Assembly: GCF_000813985.1 (NCBI RefSeq)
Contig: NZ_JWLJ01000006.1
Span: 277,168 to 341,167 of the forward strand
Source: Ruegeria sp. ANG-R
Lineage (GTDB): Bacteria > Pseudomonadota > Alphaproteobacteria > Rhodobacterales > Rhodobacteraceae
Direction of reading: 5' to 3'
DNA: 64,000 nucleotides
Shown: piece by piece, positions 26,926-34,166 of the stretch
Layout of the letters: each line of letters begins with the position of its first letter
How positions within the stretch are numbered: position 1 is the first letter of the stretch
The notes under the pieces: generated by a model
Seen by the model: the letters and a program-made list of their open reading frames with translations, nothing else
The model's database searches: none
What the model was told of the DNA's origin: nothing
Position numbers and translations under genes: made by a program

Positions 26926-27019
26926 ACGAATTCCTATCGTATACCTCTACAGTCGCAGCGAATCGGCGCGAGGCGAAGGTGTCGGTTAGGCCCACATGGT
27001 CTTGGGTTGGGTTAGTCAT
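26915..27019 (-). pseudogene. Hybrid remnant: start of 372-aa gene joined to end of coiled-coil gene
   Basis: A 34-codon frame. The first 19 codons encode MTNPTQDHVGLTDTFASRR, 18 of 19 residues identical to the start of the 372-aa protein. The last 17 codons encode RRFAATVEVYDRNSYGE, 10 of 17 identical to the C-terminus of the coiled-coil protein (RRFASIVEKHDKNLYGG). The parts fuse at the shared Arg-Arg codons (CGCCG). Its ATG overlaps the stop of the 105-aa gene (ATGA), and its stop overlaps the start of the 93-aa gene. This is the scar expected when a second A-end/cargo/B-start interval recombines in tandem. Confidence 0.85.
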
Positions 27020-27020
27020 G
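26962..27020. repeat. Direct repeat copy 2 (within the hybrid remnant)
   Basis: Partner of 26582-26640, same orientation, about 380 bases apart. See the hybrid remnant. Confidence 0.85.
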
Positions 27021-27333
27021 AATCACCGCCACCAAAACCGCCTAGGTCCGGGCCAGGAGACTGACTGCCGTCGCTTTGGGCATTAGTTGGCACGCTGTTA
27101 GTTCCTTGCGACCTGCGAAACATTTCCAATCGATGGGCCGACCACAGCGCGCCGAGAAAACCAACGCCACTCAACAGGAAAAACCCATTCGCCATCATCG
27201 TCATAAAAAAGATGAGGAAAACGAGACCAATTGCACCCCAAACAAGCTCACCGTTCCGTTCTACCCAAGTCTTGTCTTTGTCTTGCTCTAAGAAAAATGG
27301 CATTCGTCGCAAACACTCTTTTTTAACCGCCAT
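27016..27333 (-). CDS. Small membrane protein, unknown (cargo gene x)
   Basis: 105 aa from ATG 27333 (MAVKKECLRRMPFFLEQDKD), overlapping the stop of the coiled-coil gene (ATGGCGGTTAA). MPFFLEQD nine codons later could also serve. Two adjacent helices (LVWGAIGLVFLIFFMTMMAN; FFLLSGVGFLGALWSAHRL) are followed by a Ser/Gly/Pro-rich tail ending GGFGGGDS. Lower GC than the flanking genes. Its TGA overlaps the ATG of the hybrid remnant. Function unknown. Confidence 0.65.
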   Translation of the reverse strand: MAVKKECLRRMPFFLEQDKDKTWVERNGELVWGAIGLVFLIFFMTMMANGFFLLSGVGFLGALWSAHRLEMFRRSQGTNSVPTNAQSDGSQSPGPDLGGFGGGDS

Positions 27334-28402
27334 ACAAATTCTTATCATGCTTCTCGACAATCGAGGCAAACCGGCGGGCAAAGCGTTCATCCGCCTTGGC
27401 CTTTTTCTCCAGCACGTCGCGGGCAAAGACCATGTGGTCCTCATGTGCTTCAAGCATGTCGGCCATCTTCTGGTTGGTCGCGGTGCCGATGGCGGCCATG
27501 GCAGTCTGCGCCTCTTGGTCGGTCTGCACGCCAATCTCGTTGATGCGGTGGGCCACGTCCTGCTGCTGCGCGGTTTTCAGCGATTTGGTCAGGGCGTCAT
27601 ACAGCACCACGCGCTGTTGCGTGTCTGTCTGCAGCTTGTTGATCAGCACCATCTGCGTTGCGGCCTGGTTCTGCAGTGAATCGACCCAGGTCTTGCCCTT
27701 TTCGATATAGCGCTCCAGCGTCTGCGATTTGGCCAGCTTGACCTGCTCTTCTTGAACCTTGGCGTTGTATTGCTTGTTCAGCTCGGCCAGTTCGGTTTCA
27801 AGCTGCGTGCGTGCGGCGGCGTCCTGTTCGACGCTGATCTTGTTCTCAAGCGTGATAATCGTCGGGTCCATGCCCTGAATTTCGGCGCGCAGAGCCTCCA
27901 ATTCGGCCACCGTCGCCTCGCGGTCGTCCAGCGTGACGGTCAGGTTGTCCTCGACCTTCACGCGCTGTTCTTCCAGCACCGACAGCTGGCCTTCCAACAG
28001 TTTCACAATCACGTCGGATTTGGCGATCAAGTCCTGCAGTTTGTCGTCGATATTGGCAGTGCGCATCCGCTCTTGCCGCATCGATTCGGATTTGGCCTTG
28101 GCGAATATGCCAACAAACGACTCCCACCCGGTTTTCGAACGCATCTCGTCGAAATCCTTGGAAAAGGCGCTGGTGACGTCGTCCAGACCCATGATCAATT
28201 CGGCGATATTGGCGTTCATCACCTCGGTATGGGCGTGCACATCCTCAAGCGTGGCGTTTTCGATGTCGATATCCGCCTCCGCCGTCCCGATCTTGGCACG
28301 AGCGGCCTCGATCCGTGAGGTCAGGCTTTCGATCTGCGACTGGCTTTCGCGGACCTTGCTTTGCGTTTCCTGTATCAGAGCTTCGAATTGCTGGTTCGAC
28401 AT
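27323..28402 (-). CDS. Coiled-coil protein, TelA-like ('gene A'), first gene of operon
   Basis: 359 aa from ATG 28402 (MSNQQFEALIQETQSKVRES). Nearly all of it is predicted coiled coil (IESLTSRIEAARAKIGTAEA; SVLEEQRVKVEDNLTVTLDD; LETELAELNKQYNAKVQEEQ). The C-terminal part (LINKLQTDTQQRVVLYDALT, MLEAHEDHMVFARDVLEKKA) resembles the helical repeats of TelA toxic-anion-resistance proteins, from memory and without alignment. No signal peptide or membrane helix. It likely scaffolds the AAA ATPase or the small membrane proteins. The C-terminal codons are duplicated in the hybrid remnant. Confidence 0.72.
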   Translation of the reverse strand: MSNQQFEALIQETQSKVRESQSQIESLTSRIEAARAKIGTAEADIDIENATLEDVHAHTEVMNANIAELIMGLDDVTSAFSKDFDEMRSKTGWESFVGIFAKAKSESMRQERMRTANIDDKLQDLIAKSDVIVKLLEGQLSVLEEQRVKVEDNLTVTLDDREATVAELEALRAEIQGMDPTIITLENKISVEQDAAARTQLETELAELNKQYNAKVQEEQVKLAKSQTLERYIEKGKTWVDSLQNQAATQMVLINKLQTDTQQRVVLYDALTKSLKTAQQQDVAHRINEIGVQTDQEAQTAMAAIGTATNQKMADMLEAHEDHMVFARDVLEKKAKADERFARRFASIVEKHDKNLYGG

Positions 28403-28740
28403 CTGTCCTATCCCTTTTTTTCTTATGTACCCAATAACATAGGTAATGTTACGTCTATTTACATCCCCGCGGATGCTAAATTCCCGCAAAGATTGGCAAA
28501 TTCAGGCGGGAAAAGATAGGTCGGACAACTTCCGGGCGATCTTGCGCAGCCGATTGAGTCTCAGTTGCAACGCCCTGGCCAAACTTGATACCAAACTGAA
28601 TCATAGCCGCCTCCATCCCACGTGCGTCCGAGTCGGAGCGGATACCAGCCGCTGTCATCGAGCGCGACCGGCGGGCGCGTTCCGGACAAGATCGAAGGTC
28701 TTGCCATCCTGCCCTCGGACGAGGCGTTGCAGGATCGGAC
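28403..28740. other. 338-base gap upstream of the operon
   Basis: This region should hold the operon promoter on the minus strand. No strong -35/-10 pair was seen. Several short frames are open on both strands at 28560-28740, including a 48-codon minus-strand frame with many Gly, Trp and Tyr. None has a recognisable domain or clear ribosome site. A decayed gene is possible. Confidence 0.4.
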
Positions 28741-29172
28741 TCAGTAGTTCGAGTATCGGAAGTTAACCACTGAATCGTCCTGAATTGCACAATGCGCCTT
28801 GATGTAGCTACGTGCGTCGTTGCTGTCCTTCGAACGCGCGACTTCCAGATCAATGAGATCAATGCCATCGGAATTCGTCGTGTAGGAAAGTGTCCTCTCG
28901 AAATCGACGGCATAATAGCCCTGATTGCTCATCGCGGTATGAGTCCGATGCATACAAAGCCCGATCGCGTTCTCTTCGGGCGAAACATGCGGGTGCTTTT
29001 GGTATTTCGATCCGTGTTTGTGATGGTGTTTGGCGATTGATGCCCCCAGCACACCCAGCGCGACCCCGGCGATGAGCGCTCCGGCATCGTCGGCGCGGGT
29101 CGGCGTCGCGGTCAGCGTGGTCAATGCAACAGCGGCGCAAACAGTAGCAGCGAAAACGGATTTCATTCGCAT
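28741..29172 (-). CDS. Small secreted His-rich protein, unknown
   Basis: 143 aa with a signal peptide (MRMKSVFAATVCAAVALTTL, cleavage near TRA-DD). A glycine-rich hydrophobic stretch (GALIAGVALGVLGASIA) precedes a His/Lys cluster (KHHHKHGSKYQKHPH, about residues 48-62). Two Cys occur later (GLCMHRTH and AHCAIQDD) and could form a disulfide. The C-terminal half is a small mixed domain ending VVNFRYSNY. Possible periplasmic metal binding is only suggested by the His cluster. Confidence 0.7.
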   Translation of the reverse strand: MRMKSVFAATVCAAVALTTLTATPTRADDAGALIAGVALGVLGASIAKHHHKHGSKYQKHPHVSPEENAIGLCMHRTHTAMSNQGYYAVDFERTLSYTTNSDGIDLIDLEVARSKDSNDARSYIKAHCAIQDDSVVNFRYSNY

Positions 29173-29317
29173 CGGTTTCGTCTCCCTCTCAAAGCAGTGA
29201 ACATAATTCCGATCAACAGCGTGTTCCGGGAAAGACTAGCCTGAGGGCCCAAGATATTGCCAGATTTTAATAAAGATGTGCAGCCGTCGATGCCGGGAGC
29301 GACCATTAAAACGACTT

Positions 29318-29346
29318 CGCCCCGCGCCTGGAGGAACGCGGGGCGT
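29318..29346 (-). terminator. Hairpin downstream of the Hsp20 gene
   Basis: A 9-bp perfect stem CGCCCCGCG / CGCGGGGCG with a 11-base loop lies 52 bases after the Hsp20 stop on the minus strand. It is followed by a short T run (GTTTTAA). A plausible intrinsic terminator, with a weak U tract. Confidence 0.5.
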
Positions 29347-29397
29347 GTGGTGCGATAACCCAGAGAGGAGAAGATTATCGCAAAGTGATCAACAGCC

Positions 29398-29865
29398 TCA
29401 GTTCACGGCTTTGGCGTCAACCACATCCTTTTCGATGGCGTTGGCCGAAGAAATCTCGATCCGGCGCGGTTTCAGTGCTTCCGGCACTTCGCGTTTCAGA
29501 TTGATGTTCAGCATACCGTTTTCATGGCTTGCGCCGGTCACGCGGACGTGGTCAGCCAGCGCAAAGCGGCGCTCGAACGCACGGGTCGCAATGCCACGGT
29601 GCAGGTAGCTGCGCTCCTTGTCTTCCGAAGCTTTCTTACCCGCCACAACCAGCGCGTTTTCTTTCACTTCAACCGACAGATCCGCATCGGAGAATCCGGC
29701 AACGGCAACCGAGATGCGATAGGTATCAGCATCTGTTTTTTCAATGTTGTAAGGGGGATAGCTGGGTTGAGCCACATCGTTGGTCAGAACCCTGTCCATC
29801 ATGTCTGCGATCTGGTCGAAACCGATGGTGGCGCGGTGAAGTGGTGCAAAGTCAAATGTACGCAT
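29398..29865 (-). CDS. Small heat-shock protein, Hsp20/alpha-crystallin family
   Basis: 155 aa. N-terminus MRTFDFAPLHRATIGFDQIA is IbpA-like. The alpha-crystallin domain contains ADTYRISVAVAGFSDADLSV, the AxxxxGVL-like ENGMLNINLKREVPE and a short C-terminal extension. It is an ATP-independent holdase that binds unfolding proteins in the cytoplasm. A ribosome site GAGGAT lies close upstream. A ROSE-type thermosensor was looked for but could not be shown. Confidence 0.92.
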   Translation of the reverse strand: MRTFDFAPLHRATIGFDQIADMMDRVLTNDVAQPSYPPYNIEKTDADTYRISVAVAGFSDADLSVEVKENALVVAGKKASEDKERSYLHRGIATRAFERRFALADHVRVTGASHENGMLNINLKREVPEALKPRRIEISSANAIEKDVVDAKAVN

Positions 29866-29987
29866 GTCGTGATCCTCATCATTGAGCGATTTACGAATTT
29901 GCCCTCCGTATGGACGGGCGATGATATGGTCCGAACCCCAACTCTGGCGATCCGGTAGTACTCAGATGGGAAGTGGCGGGATCAGGT

Positions 29988-30806
29988 TCAAGACCCGCCC
30001 GAGCTTATGAATTTTGCACCCGAACCGGACTTGGCCGATCCCGGCTGCAATCTGCGGATTGTTGCAACTGGCCGGGGCGCGTCACGACGCAAAATCGCCT
30101 TCAGTTCCGCAACGATGCCTGCAAGCTCCATCCCATACCCGACCTTGTATCGACCGTCCGTGGACATAGCCGAAGTCACTGACAGAATCTGCCAACGAGG
30201 TCCGCTCCTGGCGAGAATGGCGGACCCCGACGATCCGAATGTCACGTCGCAGTTGAATGAGATTATGCCCTCGGCACGCTGCAAGATACGGCATGAACGC
30301 TGACGCGTGATAGCGTCGGCCCTGCCACGACCATATGACGCCACGCTGATCTCGCCATCTGGAACACGGCCATTGTGCAGGGCAAATGGATCGGCAATCG
30401 AGTAGGGTATCGGCTCTTCCAGCCGCATCAGAGCCACATCGATGCGAATACGTGGGATCGAAACTGGTGCATTGGCAACAAAATCCGGATGGACCGCGAT
30501 CTGGATGACCTTCCGATCCGCCAAAGCCTCACCGTCGCTCAATCCGGCGCGAAAAGTCACCTCGCCGGGGGCATAGGGCTTGCCCGTTTTCTTGTCCAAA
30601 GCGCAATGCGCCGCTGTCAGCACGGTATCCTGCGCGATCAAAGTACCGGTACAGAAGCCCTGATTACCGATATCCAGACGCCCGACCGCCTCCCATCCGT
30701 ACAGATCATCCCGATCTGTCAGCCGGCGCTTGCCGCTGTTCTGAGCCTGCAGTGAGGATGCCAGAACAGAAAAGAATAAAACAACGCAAAGAAAAATCCG
30801 GGTCAT
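29988..30806 (-). CDS. Secreted trypsin-like serine protease (S1), copy 2
   Basis: 272 aa with a signal peptide (MTRIFLCVVLFFSVLASSLQ). The triad is intact: His in VLTAAHCALD (about residue 68), Asp in RIDVALMRLEE (about 124), Ser in FGSSGSAIL (about 197). The usual GDSGG is GSSGS, as in several bacterial S1 branches, so it is not evidence of inactivity. It overlaps the paralogous protease gene upstream by ATGA. The C-terminus ends SGAKFISSGGS, sharing GAKFI with its paralogue. Confidence 0.85.
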   Translation of the reverse strand: MTRIFLCVVLFFSVLASSLQAQNSGKRRLTDRDDLYGWEAVGRLDIGNQGFCTGTLIAQDTVLTAAHCALDKKTGKPYAPGEVTFRAGLSDGEALADRKVIQIAVHPDFVANAPVSIPRIRIDVALMRLEEPIPYSIADPFALHNGRVPDGEISVASYGRGRADAITRQRSCRILQRAEGIISFNCDVTFGSSGSAILARSGPRWQILSVTSAMSTDGRYKVGYGMELAGIVAELKAILRRDAPRPVATIRRLQPGSAKSGSGAKFISSGGS

Positions 30807-31624
30807 GGCTTTATGAATTTTGCTCCGAGGTTTTTGGTGTTGTTGTCCAGTGAAGCGTTCATGCCTCTCCCTTGCGAAAGTTCAGCCTGCAGCACCTCCA
30901 GCGACTGATCCAGCGCAGTGCCCAGCGCGACACGTTGACCCTGCATTTCGGCCTTGGCTGCAACGACCGAAACGATACGGGGGCGTTCACCTTCGAACGA
31001 GAATATCGGCGCTCCGGACGCTCCGAAATCCACGTTGCAGGACATCACCAGGATACCTGCCTGCCGCCCTATGACCGAGCAAACCTCTTGCAGCGACGGC
31101 GCTTCGGCCCGGTCATGAGCGTAGGAGACAACGCCCACATCTTCGCCCCGGGCGGGGCGACGTCCGGTTTCAAAGGGAATGACCGATGTGTTGCGGATCG
31201 GCTGCCACAGCTCGATCAACGCGATATCGTGGCGCACCCGCGTGGCCGAAGCATCGCCATCGTATTCATATTCCGGATGCACCACCGTTCGGCGCGCAGG
31301 CCGATAAGCCGAGGCATGACCCAAGCGCCATCCGGCCAGAAACTCGATCCGCGCAGGATCAATCCGTTGTTTGGTGGCCTTGTCAAAAAGGCAATGGGCC
31401 GCTGTCAGAACCAGCGTAGGGGAAATCAGCGATCCGGTACAAAAGCCGGTTCCGTCGATATCCAGCCGACCAACCGCCATCCACTCCCGCCCGGCATCGG
31501 TGGTTTCCAGGCGTTTCAGCCCTGTATCCTGCGCCAGCCCTGCCATTGGCAGCAAGCTAAAAACAAAAGCTGTAATCCAGTCGCGCACGCGGGTCTCCGG
31601 TCGTGAGGTCCGACCAAAAGTCAT
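30803..31624 (-). CDS. Secreted trypsin-like serine protease (S1), copy 1
   Basis: 273 aa from ATG 31624 (MTFGRTSRPETRVRDWITAF), with a signal peptide ending near AGLAQ. A start 51 bases upstream is possible but would spoil the signal peptide. Triad: His in VLTAAHCLFD, Asp in RHDIALIELW, Ser in FGASGAPIF. It is clearly paralogous to the next gene along the whole length and overlaps it by four bases. It probably acts in the periplasm or outside. The C-terminal motif is NLGAKFIKP. Confidence 0.83.
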   Translation of the reverse strand: MTFGRTSRPETRVRDWITAFVFSLLPMAGLAQDTGLKRLETTDAGREWMAVGRLDIDGTGFCTGSLISPTLVLTAAHCLFDKATKQRIDPARIEFLAGWRLGHASAYRPARRTVVHPEYEYDGDASATRVRHDIALIELWQPIRNTSVIPFETGRRPARGEDVGVVSYAHDRAEAPSLQEVCSVIGRQAGILVMSCNVDFGASGAPIFSFEGERPRIVSVVAAKAEMQGQRVALGTALDQSLEVLQAELSQGRGMNASLDNNTKNLGAKFIKP

Positions 31625-31705
31625 ACGGCGCGGGTGGGGCGAAAATAGGGCAAATACCATTCTGGCCAAAATCACCCGGATTTGCTGCCAGCTTGCAGCA
31701 AAACG

Positions 31706-33022
31706 CTATCGCAGTCGCGGCACCCCGTTCAGTCCATCGCGCAGGGCCCTAGGCTCTGGTCCGCCGGTGGCCCAGTCCAGCAATTCGACCGTATGCACAA
31801 TGGGCGTCTCGGTGCCTGATCCGATCTGCATCATGCACCCGATGTTACCGGCGGCGATCACATCAGGATTTCTGGCTTCAAGCGTACGCACCTTGCGTTG
31901 TTTCAGTTGACTCGAAATCTCGGGTTGCATCAGGTTGTAAGTACCTGCACTGCCGCAACACAAATGGCTGTCAACAGGCTCTAACACGGTAAATCCGGCA
32001 GATCTCAGAAGGGATTTAGGGTGGGAGGTCACCTTTTGCCCATGCTGGAGGGAGCAGGCCGCGTGATAGGCGACAACCAGTTCATTTTTCAGATCGCTTT
32101 TCGGGAATTCCAACTGCACCAATAACTCAGTGATATCCACCGCCAAGGCCGACACCCGCGCAGCATCCGCCGCCATGGCGTCGTTGCGGAACATGTGTCC
32201 GTAATCCTTGACCGTGGTCCCGCAGCCCGACGTATTGATAACGATTGCGTCCAGGCCATCGCCATCCATTTCGCGCACCCAGGCCCGGATATTGGCCCCG
32301 GCGGAGGCATGGCTTTCGCGCGTTCTCCCCATGTGGTGGGTTAAGGCGCCGCAACACCCTGCCCCCTCGGCCACCACCACCTCGCACCCCAATCGGGTCA
32401 GCAGACGAATCGTCGCGTCATTGATATCGGTGTTCAGAGCCTTTTGCGCACACCCCGTCATCAACGCCACGCGCTTTTTCAAAGTGCCTTTCGGTGCGAA
32501 ACTTTGGGGGTCATCGTTGCGGCTGACCGGCGGAACAAGCCTCGGCGCCATGTCCAACATCGCCTTCAATCGGGCATCCGGTATAAGCGATCGGAACGGA
32601 CGGCCCAGTTTTGCACCGATCAGCGCCCAGCGAAAGCGTATCGGGTAGGGCAGAATTCGGGCCAATATCCAGCGTAACGCACGATCCGAGAACGGGCGCC
32701 TGTAGTTCGCCTCGATATACTCTCGCGCATGGTCGACCAGATGCATGTAGTGCACACCTGATGGGCATGTCGTCATGCACGCAAGACAAGACAGGCACCG
32801 GTCGATATGCCTGACGGTCTTTGCGTCCGGCACCCGCTCGTTTTCCAGCATATCCTTGATCAGGTAGATGCGCCCGCGCGGGCTGTCCAACTCATCGCCG
32901 AGGACCTGATAGGTTGGACAGGTTGCGGTGCAGAACCCGCAATGGACACAGTTACGCAAAATCTCATTGGAGCGCTGTATCGCAGGGTCCTGCAGCTGCT
33001 TTTCGGTAAAGGTTGTCTGCAT
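31706..33022 (-). CDS. glcF: Glycolate oxidase iron-sulfur subunit GlcF
   Basis: 438 aa. Two [4Fe-4S] ferredoxin motifs lie near the N-terminus (CVHCGFCTATCPTY, about residues 25-38, and CLSCLACMTTCPSG). Two CCG-type domains follow (VVAEGAGCCGALTHHMG; DSHLCCGSAGTYNLMQPE). It passes electrons from the GlcD/GlcE flavoprotein to the quinone pool at the membrane. It is the last gene of glcDEF, 3 bases after glcE. Confidence 0.95.
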   Translation of the reverse strand: MQTTFTEKQLQDPAIQRSNEILRNCVHCGFCTATCPTYQVLGDELDSPRGRIYLIKDMLENERVPDAKTVRHIDRCLSCLACMTTCPSGVHYMHLVDHAREYIEANYRRPFSDRALRWILARILPYPIRFRWALIGAKLGRPFRSLIPDARLKAMLDMAPRLVPPVSRNDDPQSFAPKGTLKKRVALMTGCAQKALNTDINDATIRLLTRLGCEVVVAEGAGCCGALTHHMGRTRESHASAGANIRAWVREMDGDGLDAIVINTSGCGTTVKDYGHMFRNDAMAADAARVSALAVDITELLVQLEFPKSDLKNELVVAYHAACSLQHGQKVTSHPKSLLRSAGFTVLEPVDSHLCCGSAGTYNLMQPEISSQLKQRKVRTLEARNPDVIAAGNIGCMMQIGSGTETPIVHTVELLDWATGGPEPRALRDGLNGVPRLR

Positions 33023-33025
33023 TGC

Positions 33026-34120
33026 CTACCCCATGAGCCCCTGATTGAATACGCCCCTTGGGTCGAATTTCTTCTGAATTCCCTTTGTTAGAGACTGAAT
33101 TGCGATATTCTCGGGTTGAAATCGGCCCAGTTCCTCCATCGTCGGCGCATCAGCACGCAGAAGCGTCGCATGACCTTGGAAATGACCCAGACGCTCGCGC
33201 ACATCTGTGCCTTTCGGCACCGACGCCCAGATCAACCCGCCACCCCAATCAAACAGAAGCCGATCCGCGCTGATCCGTGCGGCAATATCCGGCGCGTCGC
33301 CAGGTTTGACCGATAAACGCCAGACGTCCCCGTCATGATCATGAAACGCACGGACGTCGCGCAGTTCCCCCCATCGCAAGGCCGAATCCTCCGACCCGAT
33401 ACTCTCGCCCCCAACAGCTTCGCGCAATCGATTGTCCCGATAGGCAACCGAGTCGGAAAACCCCTCGATCCGCAACAAAGCCCGACCGGTCGACGGATCA
33501 TACGCCGCGCCACTGACTTCATAGGGAGATTTCAGCGCCGCCGACATAACCTCAACCGCCGTTCGTACATCCGGGGCCCCTACGGCGAGTGTCATCTGAG
33601 CCTCAGGTTTAGGTAGAACCTTAAGTGAAACTTCGGTCAGAACGCCCAGCGTGCCCCATGAACCAGCCATCAGTTTCACCAGATCGTAACCGGTGACATT
33701 CTTCATCACCCGCCCGCCATTTTTGATGACCCGCCCCAACCCATCGACATAATGTACGCCCAACAGAAAATCCCGGCACGCTCCGGCCTGAATTCTACGC
33801 GGTCCCGAAATATTCGCGGCAACGACTCCGCCGATCGTCGGTTCGCCAGAGGTCCCAAGCAATCCGCGGTAATCCATCGGTTCAAACGCCAGTTGCTGGC
33901 CTTCGGCCTCCAACGCAGCATCGATCTCGGCCAGGGGCGTACCAGCCCGCGCCACCAGCGTCAACGCACCGGGTTCATACAGAGTAATGCCGCGCAGCCC
34001 TGCAGCACTCAGCACAGGCTCAGGCCCAGCTACGCCACGCGTACCGCCACCGGCGATACGCACCGGGCCGTTCAGCCCAGCCACGATTTCAGCAAGTTCA
34101 GCCTCGGTTTCCGGTCTCAT
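33026..34120 (-). CDS. glcE: Glycolate oxidase FAD-binding subunit GlcE
   Basis: 364 aa with an FAD_binding_4 (PCMH-type) domain: VRIAGGGTRGVAGP near residues 20-33, TIGGVVAANISGPRRIQAGA (about 95-114) and VTGYDLVKLMAGSWGTLGVL. It is shorter than GlcD and lacks the full C-terminal substrate domain, as expected for GlcE. It follows glcD by 46 bases, with a GC-rich hairpin-like stretch in between. Confidence 0.94.
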   Translation of the reverse strand: MRPETEAELAEIVAGLNGPVRIAGGGTRGVAGPEPVLSAAGLRGITLYEPGALTLVARAGTPLAEIDAALEAEGQQLAFEPMDYRGLLGTSGEPTIGGVVAANISGPRRIQAGACRDFLLGVHYVDGLGRVIKNGGRVMKNVTGYDLVKLMAGSWGTLGVLTEVSLKVLPKPEAQMTLAVGAPDVRTAVEVMSAALKSPYEVSGAAYDPSTGRALLRIEGFSDSVAYRDNRLREAVGGESIGSEDSALRWGELRDVRAFHDHDGDVWRLSVKPGDAPDIAARISADRLLFDWGGGLIWASVPKGTDVRERLGHFQGHATLLRADAPTMEELGRFQPENIAIQSLTKGIQKKFDPRGVFNQGLMG

Positions 34121-34166
34121 GATACTTTATCTTTTTGCAAATACTCTGGGGGCCGGGGCAACGCCC

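Noticed and set aside
26644..27333. Toxin-antitoxin pair formed by the two small membrane proteins
   Set aside because: Both are membrane proteins, not similar to known toxins, and the hybrid remnant shows that they were separate cargo rather than a pair.
29866..29990. ROSE-type RNA thermometer upstream of Hsp20
   Set aside because: A GAGGAT ribosome site is present but no convincing pairing sequence of the ROSE kind was found by eye.
29988..31624. Inactive protease pair because GDSGG is missing
   Set aside because: Ser and the rest of the triad are present, and GxSG variants are usual in bacterial S1 families.
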